Under the pieces are notes generated by a model, which had not been told where the DNA came from, made no database searches, and saw nothing but the letters and a program-made list of their open reading frames with translations. A stretch of 64,000 bases of DNA from Acidovorax sp. 69 (GTDB taxonomy: Bacteria > Pseudomonadota > Gammaproteobacteria > Burkholderiales > Burkholderiaceae_C): the NCBI RefSeq assembly GCF_002797445.1, contig NZ_PGEP01000001.1:3658501-3722500 (forward strand), read 5' to 3'. Below, one piece after another: positions 52,588-60,213 of the stretch (the first letter of the stretch is position 1; each line of letters begins with the position of its first letter). A program made the translations under genes and the position numbers.

Positions 52588-53718
52588 ATGTCTGATTTAA
52601 GTCTTCAACTGCAGCAGGCTGCAAGCCAACTACCAGTTTCAAGCTACTTTGACGATGCGCTGTTCCAGCGCGAGCTGGACACCATCTTCCAGCGCGGGCC
52701 CCGTTATGTGGGGCACCAACTGTCCGTGCCGAACATCGGCGACTACTACGCCCTGCCCCAGGAGGGCGAGGGCCGCGCGCTGGTGCGCAACGCCCAGGGC
52801 GGCATCGAACTCGTCTCCAACGTGTGCCGCCACCGCCAGGCGGTCATGCTCAAGGGCAAGGGCTCGTTGCACACACAGCAAAAGGGCAGCGCGGGCGGCA
52901 ACATCGTGTGCCCCCTGCACCGCTGGACCTACAACCCCCAAGGTGAATTGCTGGGTGCGCCGCACTTTGCGCACGACCCTTGCCTGAACCTGAACAATTA
53001 CAAGCTTCGTGAGTGGAACGGGCTGCTGTTTGAAGACAACGGCTATGACGTAGCCGCTGACCTGGCCCAGATGGGCCCGCGCGCCGACCTCGATTTCGGC
53101 GGCTACGTGCTGGACCACGTGGAATTGCACGAGTGCAACTACAACTGGAAGACCTTCATCGAGGTCTATCTGGAGGACTACCACGTGGGCCCGTTCCACC
53201 CAGGCCTGGGCAGCTTTGTCACTTGCGATGATCTGCGCTGGGAGTTTGGCAAGAACTACTCGGTACAGACCGTGGGTGTGGCCAACCGCCTGGGCAAGGC
53301 CGGCAGCCCCGTGTACGAGCGCTGGCATGAAGCGCTGCTCGCGTTCCGTGGCGGCAAGCCACCGGAGCACGGCGCCATCTGGCTCACGCTGTACCCGCAC
53401 ATCATGGTCGAGTGGTACCCGCACGTGCTTACCGTATCGACGCTGCACCCCGTCAGCCCCACCAAGACGCTGAACATGGTGGAGTTTTACTACCCCGAAG
53501 AGATTGCAGCGTTTGAGCGCGAATTTGTGGAGGCGCAAAAAGCTGCCTACATGGAAACCTGCATCGAAGACGACGAGATCGGTGAGCGCATGGATGCGGG
53601 CCGCAAGGCACTTCTCACCCGTGGCGACAACGAAGTAGGCCCCTACCAAAGCCCGATGGAAGATGGCATGCAGCACTTCCACGAGTGGTACCGCGACAAA
53701 ATGGGAAGCCCCCCCTGA
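52588..53718 (+). CDS. Rieske-type aromatic ring-hydroxylating oxygenase alpha subunit-like protein
   Basis: A 376-residue protein. The Rieske cluster ligands are C80, H82 (CRHRQ) and C108, H111 (CPLHRW). The mononuclear iron site has His in EDYHVGPFH, with an Asp further on. The protein is shorter than most dioxygenase alpha subunits and has no beta subunit, ferredoxin or reductase gene beside it, so it resembles single-component-type Rieske monooxygenases (choline- or carnitine-like). The substrate is unknown. Its stop codon falls in a copy of a dispersed repeat. Confidence 0.88.
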   Translation: MSDLSLQLQQAASQLPVSSYFDDALFQRELDTIFQRGPRYVGHQLSVPNIGDYYALPQEGEGRALVRNAQGGIELVSNVCRHRQAVMLKGKGSLHTQQKGSAGGNIVCPLHRWTYNPQGELLGAPHFAHDPCLNLNNYKLREWNGLLFEDNGYDVAADLAQMGPRADLDFGGYVLDHVELHECNYNWKTFIEVYLEDYHVGPFHPGLGSFVTCDDLRWEFGKNYSVQTVGVANRLGKAGSPVYERWHEALLAFRGGKPPEHGAIWLTLYPHIMVEWYPHVLTVSTLHPVSPTKTLNMVEFYYPEEIAAFEREFVEAQKAAYMETCIEDDEIGERMDAGRKALLTRGDNEVGPYQSPMEDGMQHFHEWYRDKMGSPP

Positions 53719-53807
53719 GTCGCTTCGCGCTGTCCCCCCGAGGGACGCCCCCAGCGCGGTGGGGCGGCCCTTGCGCGGGGGCGCTGGCCTGGGTCGCGCC
53801 AGTTTTT
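53713..53807 (+). repeat. Dispersed ~96-bp intergenic repeat, copy B
   Basis: It begins CCCTGAGTCGCTTCGCGC and ends GGGTCGCGCCAGTTTTT, matching copy A at 41047-41142 in inverted orientation. The Rieske gene's TGA stop is within its first bases. Confidence 0.65.
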
Positions 53808-53908
53808 CAAAACCCCGACCTGCGCATGGCGCCGTCGGTCAGTGAACACTCGAACAGCAAGGTAAACGCCGGCGATTCGTGACGATTGCCCGGAATGCTC
53901 TTATTACA

Positions 53909-53947
53909 ATAGCTGCCACCGCTAGACCATCAAGCGCTAGCAGCTAT
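53909..53947. repeat. Palindromic form of the dispersed short repeat
   Basis: ATAGCTGC and GCAGCTAT are perfect 8-bp arms at the ends; inside are GCTAG and AAGCGCTAG. This is the clearest palindromic copy in the window and lies just before an EamA gene. Confidence 0.6.
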
Positions 53948-53980
53948 TTTTACTTTCAGCCCTACCCTTATAAGTCTTCC

Positions 53981-54892
53981 ATGCAAGCCCTCTGGATGGT
54001 GTTGGCCGCATTCCTCTTTGCGAGCATGGGCGTATGCGTCAAGATCGCATCGAACTTCTTCAACTCGGCCGAGCTGGTCTGCTATCGGGGCCTCATCGGC
54101 ATGCTCATCCTGTGGCTGCTGGCACGCTCGCAAAAGGTGACGCTGGCGACGCAATACCCCGGCATGCACGCCTGGCGCAGCCTGGTGGGCGTGACATCGC
54201 TCGGTGCCTGGTTCTTTGCCATTGCCCACCTGCCCCTGGCCACGGCCATGACGCTCAACTACATGAGCAGCGTGTGGATCGCCGCCTTCCTGATAGGAGG
54301 CACCCTGCTGGCCTGGCGCCCCTCGCCGACCACGCCGCGCCCGACGCTGCAGGGCCCACTGATACTGACCGTGCTGGTTGGTTTTGTGGGCGTGGTGCTG
54401 ATGCTGCGCCCCAGCCTGGACCAAAACCAGGCCTTTGCCGGAATGATCGGCCTGATGTCCGGTCTGACCGCCGCATTTGCCTACATGCAGGTGGTGGCGC
54501 TGTCGCGCCTGGGTGAACCCGAGTCGCGCACCGTCTTTTACTTCGCCGTGGGCTCGGCGGTGGCGGGTGGCGTGGCCATGCTGTTCACCGGGATGTCAGC
54601 CTGGCCGGGCTGGCAGGCGCTGTGGCTGCTTCCCATTGGCGTTCTGGCCGCAGGCGGCCAGTTGTGCATGACCAAGGCCTATGCCAGCGCCAAAACCCAG
54701 CGCGGAACACTGGTGGTGGCCAACCTGCAGTATTCGGGCATTGTGTTTGCCGCCGTCTACAGCGTGCTGCTGTTTGGCGACCAGATTCCACCCATCGGCT
54801 GGCTCGGTATGGCACTCATCGTGGGCAGTGGCATTGTGGCCACCATCTTGCGGGCCCGCGCGGCCCCCGGCACCCCCGCCGAAGAACACTGA
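53981..54892 (+). CDS. EamA/DMT-superfamily permease
   Basis: A 303-residue membrane protein with ten hydrophobic segments in two EamA repeats (WMVLAAFLFASMGVCVKIAS; LVVANLQYSGIVFAAVYSVLLFGDQ). The start at 53981 begins at the first helix; a frame open upstream to 53879 runs through a repeat and is unlikely. It may be co-transcribed with the sulfurtransferase gene 90 bp downstream. Substrate unknown. Confidence 0.88.
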   Translation: MQALWMVLAAFLFASMGVCVKIASNFFNSAELVCYRGLIGMLILWLLARSQKVTLATQYPGMHAWRSLVGVTSLGAWFFAIAHLPLATAMTLNYMSSVWIAAFLIGGTLLAWRPSPTTPRPTLQGPLILTVLVGFVGVVLMLRPSLDQNQAFAGMIGLMSGLTAAFAYMQVVALSRLGEPESRTVFYFAVGSAVAGGVAMLFTGMSAWPGWQALWLLPIGVLAAGGQLCMTKAYASAKTQRGTLVVANLQYSGIVFAAVYSVLLFGDQIPPIGWLGMALIVGSGIVATILRARAAPGTPAEEH

Positions 54893-54982
54893 CGGATACG
54901 AAGTGACAAGGACACCGTGCACCGAGATGGCCACAATGGAGCACCTTCCGACACCCCCCGTCACTTTGCACAGCCCCTGCCG

Positions 54983-55885
54983 ATGACCACTTACACCACC
55001 CTCATCTCCGCCCCCGACCTGCAATCCCTGATCGCCAGTGGCGCGCCGCTGATGGTGTTTGACTGCAGCTTCGACCTGACGCAATCCACTGCTGGCGCGC
55101 AGCAGTACGCGCAGGCCCATATCCCAGGCGCCGTCTACGCCGACCTGAACAAGGACCTGAGCGCCAAACACGGCGCACCAGGCGCCACCGGCACGCTCAC
55201 AGCACAAGAGGCCGACCAACCCGCATCGGGCGGGCGCCACCCGTTGCCCAGCCGCGAACGTTTTGCCATGTGGCTGTCCAGCGTGGGTTTTGCCAACGGC
55301 ATGCAGGCCGTGGTGTACGACCGCCAGGGTGCCAACTACTGTGGACGGCTTTGGTGGATGCTCAAGTGGGCGGGCCATGACGCGGTGGCCGCACTCGACG
55401 GTGGGCTGCAAGCCTGGCAGGCCACCGCAGGTGCGGTGAACAGTGGCGAAGAGCCCGCGCACTTCCAGTCCAACTTTCAGCTGGGCGCCCCCCTGCGCCA
55501 GCTGGCCACCGCCAGCGACGTGCTTGCACGCCTGCAGCAACCTGCCCAGACCGTGATCGACGCCCGCGCAGGCGCCCGTTACCGGGGCGAGGTCGAGCCG
55601 CTGGACCCTGTGGCGGGCCACATCCCTGGCGCCCTGAACCGCCCATTTGTTGAAAACATCGGCGCTGACGGCCGTTTCAAGCCTGCGACCGTGCTGCGCG
55701 CAGAGTTCGATGCCCTGCTCGCGGGCCGCGACCCCGCTACGGTCGTGCACCAATGCGGAAGCGGTGTGAGTGCGGTGCCCAATCTGCTGGCGATGGAAGT
55801 TGCGGGCCTGGGCCACACCGCCCTGTTTGCGGGCAGCTGGAGCGAATGGTGCTCAGACCCCGCTCGTCCCGTCGAAAAAGGCTAA
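54983..55885 (+). CDS. Sulfurtransferase with two rhodanese domains (TST/MST type)
   Basis: A 300-residue protein with tandem rhodanese domains. The N-terminal (inactive) domain has AHIPGAVYADLNKDLS; the C-terminal one has GHIPGALNRPF and the catalytic loop VHQCGSGVSA near residue 252. CGSGVSA-type loops are found in 3-mercaptopyruvate sulfurtransferases. It moves sulfane sulfur to thiol or cyanide acceptors. The start at 54983 opens MTTYTTLISA. A terminator follows at 55969. Confidence 0.9.
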   Translation: MTTYTTLISAPDLQSLIASGAPLMVFDCSFDLTQSTAGAQQYAQAHIPGAVYADLNKDLSAKHGAPGATGTLTAQEADQPASGGRHPLPSRERFAMWLSSVGFANGMQAVVYDRQGANYCGRLWWMLKWAGHDAVAALDGGLQAWQATAGAVNSGEEPAHFQSNFQLGAPLRQLATASDVLARLQQPAQTVIDARAGARYRGEVEPLDPVAGHIPGALNRPFVENIGADGRFKPATVLRAEFDALLAGRDPATVVHQCGSGVSAVPNLLAMEVAGLGHTALFAGSWSEWCSDPARPVEKG

Positions 55886-55968
55886 GCGCTGGTCACACCG
55901 CTCCACTGGCGCCATTGCTTCGTTCTTGCTTCCTGCGCCCCGGAACGCCTGCAACGCAGCCCTTGGCC

Positions 55969-55992
55969 AAACCCGCTGGGTTACGGGTTTTT
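55969..55992 (+). terminator. Intrinsic terminator after the sulfurtransferase gene
   Basis: AAACCCG and CGGGTTT pair around CTGGGTTA and lead into a short T run. Confidence 0.75.
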
Positions 55993-56328
55993 CCCCCCGC
56001 GAAAGAGCCCGGGCCGATCAATACCGACGGCGGGGGTTGTAAAAGCACAAAAAAGATGGTTTCGAAGGCGCTATCAAAACCATGAGCAGAATCCGTGGCG
56101 CCGTGCCTGTCGCGACAGCACGCACAACCCAATGGAATGCCGGACGGAGCCTGCTCGGCTTGTAAGGCAAATTCCTACAAGCACCACCCCAAAACCAGAC
56201 ACGCGGCACAGCCAAACCCCGACTTAATTTCTGATTGGGCCGGTTTCACAATCCATTTCAACGGATCACGCAAAACCTGCAACCAGCAGACAACGCGGGA
56301 TCCGGGAACTGGAACAAAGGAAGCCGCC
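55993..56328. other. Long upstream region of flhDC
   Basis: About 335 bp without a gene. It holds a perfect 12-bp palindrome CTGTCGCGACAG (56107-56118) and a dyad CTTGTA-N11-TACAAG (56159-56181). The length and AT-rich 3' part fit a regulated leader, as is usual for the flagellar master operon. No confident -35/-10 pair was found. Confidence 0.5.
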
Positions 56329-56655
56329 ATGACCAACGAACAACTCCTCGCCGAAATCCGCGAAGCCAACCTCACGTACCTGATGTTGGCTCAGACCCTG
56401 ATTCGCCAGGACAAGGCCGAAGCGGTTTTCCGTCTGGGCATGAATGAGGAATCTGCCGATATTCTTGCATCGCTGTCCGCAGCACAAGTGATGAAACTGG
56501 CGTCCAGAAACACGCTTCTTTGCAGCTTCCGTGTGGACGACAACCTGGTGTGGAGCTTGCTGACCAATCACTCGGCCAAGAAGGTGGGCAACGAAGCCAC
56601 CAACACCCTGCACGCCAACATCCTGATGGCCAGCCGCGTGTCGGAAGTGCTCTGA
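56329..56655 (+). CDS. flhD: Flagellar master regulator subunit FlhD
   Basis: A 108-residue helical protein with the FlhD pattern EQLLAEIREANLTYLMLAQTLIRQDKAEAVFRLG and a C-terminal helix-turn-helix region. With FlhC it forms the complex that activates class II flagellar genes. The start at 56329 has AAAGGAAG upstream. It is followed by flhC after 45 bp. Confidence 0.95.
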   Translation: MTNEQLLAEIREANLTYLMLAQTLIRQDKAEAVFRLGMNEESADILASLSAAQVMKLASRNTLLCSFRVDDNLVWSLLTNHSAKKVGNEATNTLHANILMASRVSEVL

Positions 56656-56700
56656 AGCAATCGCGCCACCCCGTTTCCACGTCGCCTCCGAAAGCCTGCC

Positions 56701-57252
56701 ATGTCCACACCCGCCAAAGCCCCCGTCAAGAGCGTTCTCAACGAATCCAAGCAGATCGAACGCGCTGCCATGCTGATCCAGATGGGCGCCCGCATGCAGG
56801 TGCTGGAGTCGGAAACCACGCTGTCGTACGAACGCCTGATCCGCCTGTACAAAGAAATCGCGGGCAAGTCACCGTCCAAGGGGCAGTTGCCGTTCTCCAC
56901 CGACTGGTTTCTCACTTGGCAAGAAAACATCCACAGCTCGTTGTTCCTGAATATTTACGAGTACCTGTCCAAGGGCGTGGACCTGGATTCGGTGGAACTG
57001 CTGACCAAGGCCTACCGCCTGTACAACGAACAGGTCGCCACGGCGGAAATTGAACCCCTGCTCTCATTCACCCGCGCATGGCGCCTGGTGAAGTTTGTGG
57101 ACGCCGGTATGCTGACCCGCACCAAGTGCAGCCAGTGCAGCGGCCAGTTTGTGACAGAGCTGTACGAAAACCGTCACTTCACTTGCGGCCTGTGCAACCC
57201 GCCCGCACGCGCAGGCAAGAGCAAGACAGCAGGCGCGCTGATGCTGCATTGA
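56701..57252 (+). CDS. flhC: Flagellar master regulator subunit FlhC
   Basis: A 183-residue protein. The zinc site is C143, C146, C162 and C165 (TKCSQCSGQF; HFTCGLCN), as in the FlhC of FlhD4C2. It binds DNA and zinc and pairs with FlhD. Downstream flagellar genes (motA and so on) are not next to it here; instead a bidirectional terminator and the FlgO-like gene follow. Confidence 0.96.
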   Translation: MSTPAKAPVKSVLNESKQIERAAMLIQMGARMQVLESETTLSYERLIRLYKEIAGKSPSKGQLPFSTDWFLTWQENIHSSLFLNIYEYLSKGVDLDSVELLTKAYRLYNEQVATAEIEPLLSFTRAWRLVKFVDAGMLTRTKCSQCSGQFVTELYENRHFTCGLCNPPARAGKSKTAGALMLH

Positions 57253-57331
57253 TGCATTGGCGCAATTTCAGCCTAAAGCGGTGAATGCGCCCTCCCTGCC
57301 TGCCTCGATAGCTATAAATTAAATAGCAAAC

Positions 57332-57357
57332 AAAAAAGCCCCGAACGGGGCTTTTTT
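57332..57357. terminator. Bidirectional terminator between flhC and the FlgO-like gene
   Basis: GCCCCG-AA-CGGGGC is flanked by A6 and T6. It can end flhDC on the plus strand and the lipoprotein operon on the minus strand. Confidence 0.92.
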
Positions 57358-57405
57358 GCGGCCCGCCGCTTGGGGCAGCAGCTTGCTGGAAAACCGCACG
57401 GTCCG

Positions 57406-57981
57406 TCAGCGCCCCACCAGCAGGGTGCGCACGTTCTCGTCCACGGGCACTGCATAGTTGTGCGCCGCCACCACGTTGTTGCCCGCCGGGGTCACCAACT
57501 TCAGGCTGATATACAGCATGGACGCAGACACGGCGTAAGTCCCCACCACCACGGCCTGCGCGTTTTGGGCCTGAATGACCTCGCGCACCTCGCGAGACAA
57601 CAGCAATTCACCCTGATCACGATGCAACACCAGGTTCTCACGCAATTTGACCTCCGTCACTCGAAGGCCCCGCTGCACCATGCGCCCCGCAATCTGCTCC
57701 GAAAAAATACGGCCCAGGCGCGACGATTCGTTCAGACGATCTATGTTGACCAGGGTCGCCACCAACACTGGCTGGCTTGCGTCCAGCGGAGCATTGAGCA
57801 GCAACGCGTCGGTGGCACGGTCATTGACCTCGATAAGGTCAGAGCGTGATACACCACCTGCGCCCGCTCGATCGCCGTAGTAGTAGCCGTTGATCGCGTT
57901 GGCGCAGCCTTGCACACCCATAGCCACTGGCACGGCCACCAGGCACAGAGCAAAGTGCATTCCCCAGGAACGGCGCTTCAT
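57406..57981 (-). CDS. FlgO-family outer-membrane lipoprotein
   Basis: A 191-residue protein with a signal peptide and lipobox (VQGC, Cys about residue 26). The body matches the FlgO pattern (LVATLVNIDRLNESSRLGRIFSEQIAGRMVQRG; AVVVGTYAVSASMLYISLKLV). FlgO proteins stabilise the flagellum at the outer membrane. It overlaps the upstream lipoprotein gene by 4 bp and converges on flhDC, which supports a motility role. Confidence 0.85.
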   Translation of the reverse strand: MKRRSWGMHFALCLVAVPVAMGVQGCANAINGYYYGDRAGAGGVSRSDLIEVNDRATDALLLNAPLDASQPVLVATLVNIDRLNESSRLGRIFSEQIAGRMVQRGLRVTEVKLRENLVLHRDQGELLLSREVREVIQAQNAQAVVVGTYAVSASMLYISLKLVTPAGNNVVAAHNYAVPVDENVRTLLVGR

Positions 57982-58709
57982 GGCGCAACCACCCGCCAGG
58001 CTTTGACGGGTGCTGGGGGCGGCACAGGGAGCGCCGCGGGGGGCGCTTGCATCTTGTAGAGCACGGAGTCGTCCTGCTCGATGTAGTACACATCGGCCGT
58101 GCTCGCCAGATAGCGATCACCACTCTCCAGCGACGTTGTGATGAGCACCTCGGTGCGCGTGGGGCCTCCAGCCGCAGGCCCGTCGATAGCGTACTGCGTC
58201 AGATCGCTCACAGCCCCCAGCGCGGTCACGCCTGCCAGCATGGATCTGACACCCTGGCGAAAGAGGTACCAGTCGCGAGCCACTCCCACACCCAGAGCCA
58301 AACGTGTCCATGGCATGGGTCCCGTGTTGCTCACGCGGGCCTGGTGTTGCACAAGCTGAGTTTCGAAGGTGAGCGTGACTGCGGTGGGCTGCCTGGACAG
58401 TGTCACACCCCGGTCCAACAGGCGAGCGATCAGCAACTTGCGGAATCCGTTGTTGAAACTCGTGTCGCCCGACACTGGTTCAAGATAGAGGGGGTACTCG
58501 CCAGCCGGCCATGCACTGATCTTGCCCACGATGCGGCTGGCCACATCATCGGCCAGCACATCCCAGTGGTGCACCGCACGGGCCTTCTTCTGGTCACTCG
58601 CAGGATAGTTGTCGGCCCGCGGCACATCGAGCGATGAGCAGCCGCCCAGCAGCGACAGCACTACCGCCACAGCCAGGGGCCGCAAGGAAGGGGAACGTTG
58701 AGATTTCAT
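57978..58709 (-). CDS. Putative lipoprotein of unknown function
   Basis: A 243-residue protein with a lipobox (LLGGC near residue 24). No family is recognised; the mature part has a possible beta-rich core (TAVTLTFETQLVQHQARVSN; TRTEVLITTSLESGDRYL) and a Pro/Ala-rich C terminus. It is translationally coupled to the FlgO-like gene, so it may be an outer-membrane partner of it. The start at 58709 opens MKSQRSPSLRPLAV. Confidence 0.75.
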   Translation of the reverse strand: MKSQRSPSLRPLAVAVVLSLLGGCSSLDVPRADNYPASDQKKARAVHHWDVLADDVASRIVGKISAWPAGEYPLYLEPVSGDTSFNNGFRKLLIARLLDRGVTLSRQPTAVTLTFETQLVQHQARVSNTGPMPWTRLALGVGVARDWYLFRQGVRSMLAGVTALGAVSDLTQYAIDGPAAGGPTRTEVLITTSLESGDRYLASTADVYYIEQDDSVLYKMQAPPAALPVPPPAPVKAWRVVAP

Positions 58710-58885
58710 GCGCACACGCCCCTTGTCATATTGTGATGCCGTCCAATTGCATCGCACCATCCTAATGGCGGAGACAAGACACCATCACGCGAATAGCGCG
58801 GCTTTTGCGTGGCTCTTCGGCCACGCGGCCCCTCTGAGGATGGTCGCCTACAGAGGCGCTCCAGCAGCTGCCGCACAATCCGCCC

Positions 58886-60190
58886 ATGACAGAGACCTCC
58901 GCCGCACCGCAGCAACCCGCCCCCACAACCACGACCCTGCCCGAGCAGGAAAGCCTGACAGCGCGTGCCGAAGACCTGCCCGTACCCACCGCAGATCAGA
59001 CCAGCGCAGAGAACAACCTGGCGCAGTCGCATTCCGTTGCAGGGTCGGCTGCGCCGACCCCGGGCAGCGATGCGCCGCTCGCCACCCCCCTCATGCTCCA
59101 CATGCCCGTGGACGTGCGCAACCTGTCTCTGGCACTGCTGGCACTGTTTGCCAGCGTGGCCCTGCTGCACTGGGCCAGTGCCGTGTTCATTCCCGTCATG
59201 CTGAGCCTGTTGCTCACCACAGCGCTGCGACCGGCGGTAGAAATGTTGCGGCGCTGGCATGTGCCTCGCTGGCTGGGCGCGGGTGTTTTGCTGATCGCCA
59301 TGGTTTCGGGACTGGCCAGCGCCGCCTGGTCGCTCAGTGACGGAGCGGCCCAATTGGTGGACTCGTTGCCTGTGGCGGCCAAGAAGGTTCGCGACAACAT
59401 CAAAGCCCGCGCGAGCGGGAACAGCCCCCTCGACACCATGCAACAGGCTGCGACCCAGATCGAGCAGGCAGCCAACGAGAACAGCACAGGCACGACCGTG
59501 CCGCGCCGGGGGGTGCAGCGGGTCATCGTCGAACGCCCACCGTTCAATATCCGCGACTATCTCTGGAGCGGCACCATGGGTCTTATGTCGGCCCTGGGAC
59601 AACTGATGGTGGTGGTGTTTCTGACCTTTTTTGCATTGGCATCGGGCAACCTGTTTCGGACCAAGCTGCTGCGCATTGCAGGCACCAGCCTGGAGCGGCG
59701 GAAGGTCACCATCCACGTGCTGGAAGACATCACCCATCAGATACAGCGCTACTTGCTGCTGCAGGTGTTCACCAGCGTTTTGGTGGGCCTGGCAACCGGC
59801 ACTGCCTACTGGGCACTGGGGCTGGAGAATGCTGCCGTCTGGGGCGTGGTGGCTGCCGTGCTCAACCTCGCGCCCTACATCGGCTCAGCCCTGGTCACGG
59901 GGGCGTCAGCCTTGGTGGCATTTTTGCAGTTCGGCACGCTGGACATGGCCCTCGCCATCGGTGGTGCGTCACTGGTCATTCACACCTTGATTGGCAACCT
60001 GCTCACCCCCTGGCTCACCAGCCGCACCAGCAGCATGAGCCCCGTGGCCGTGTTCATCAGTGTCCTGGCGTGGGGCTGGCTGTGGGGCCTGTGGGGCCTG
60101 CTGCTGGGCATCCCGGTCATGATGGCCGTGAAAGCCGTGTGTGACCGGGTGGAGGATTTGAAGGCAGTGGGGGAGTTGCTAGGAGACTGA
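58886..60190 (+). CDS. AI-2E (PerM)-family permease
   Basis: A 434-residue membrane protein. An acidic, Pro/Thr-rich soluble N-terminal tail (about 1-75) precedes about eight membrane helices of the AI-2E/PerM family (SAVFIPVMLSLLLTTALRPAV; GLATGTAYWALGLENAAVWGVVAAVLN; NLLTPWLTSRTSSMSPVAVFI). Family members export autoinducer-2 or ions; here the substrate is unknown. It converges on ppc with a 23-bp gap. Confidence 0.88.
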   Translation: MTETSAAPQQPAPTTTTLPEQESLTARAEDLPVPTADQTSAENNLAQSHSVAGSAAPTPGSDAPLATPLMLHMPVDVRNLSLALLALFASVALLHWASAVFIPVMLSLLLTTALRPAVEMLRRWHVPRWLGAGVLLIAMVSGLASAAWSLSDGAAQLVDSLPVAAKKVRDNIKARASGNSPLDTMQQAATQIEQAANENSTGTTVPRRGVQRVIVERPPFNIRDYLWSGTMGLMSALGQLMVVVFLTFFALASGNLFRTKLLRIAGTSLERRKVTIHVLEDITHQIQRYLLLQVFTSVLVGLATGTAYWALGLENAAVWGVVAAVLNLAPYIGSALVTGASALVAFLQFGTLDMALAIGGASLVIHTLIGNLLTPWLTSRTSSMSPVAVFISVLAWGWLWGLWGLLLGIPVMMAVKAVCDRVEDLKAVGELLGD

Positions 60191-60213
60191 ACGCCTCCCA
60201 GACCCACCCAGCG

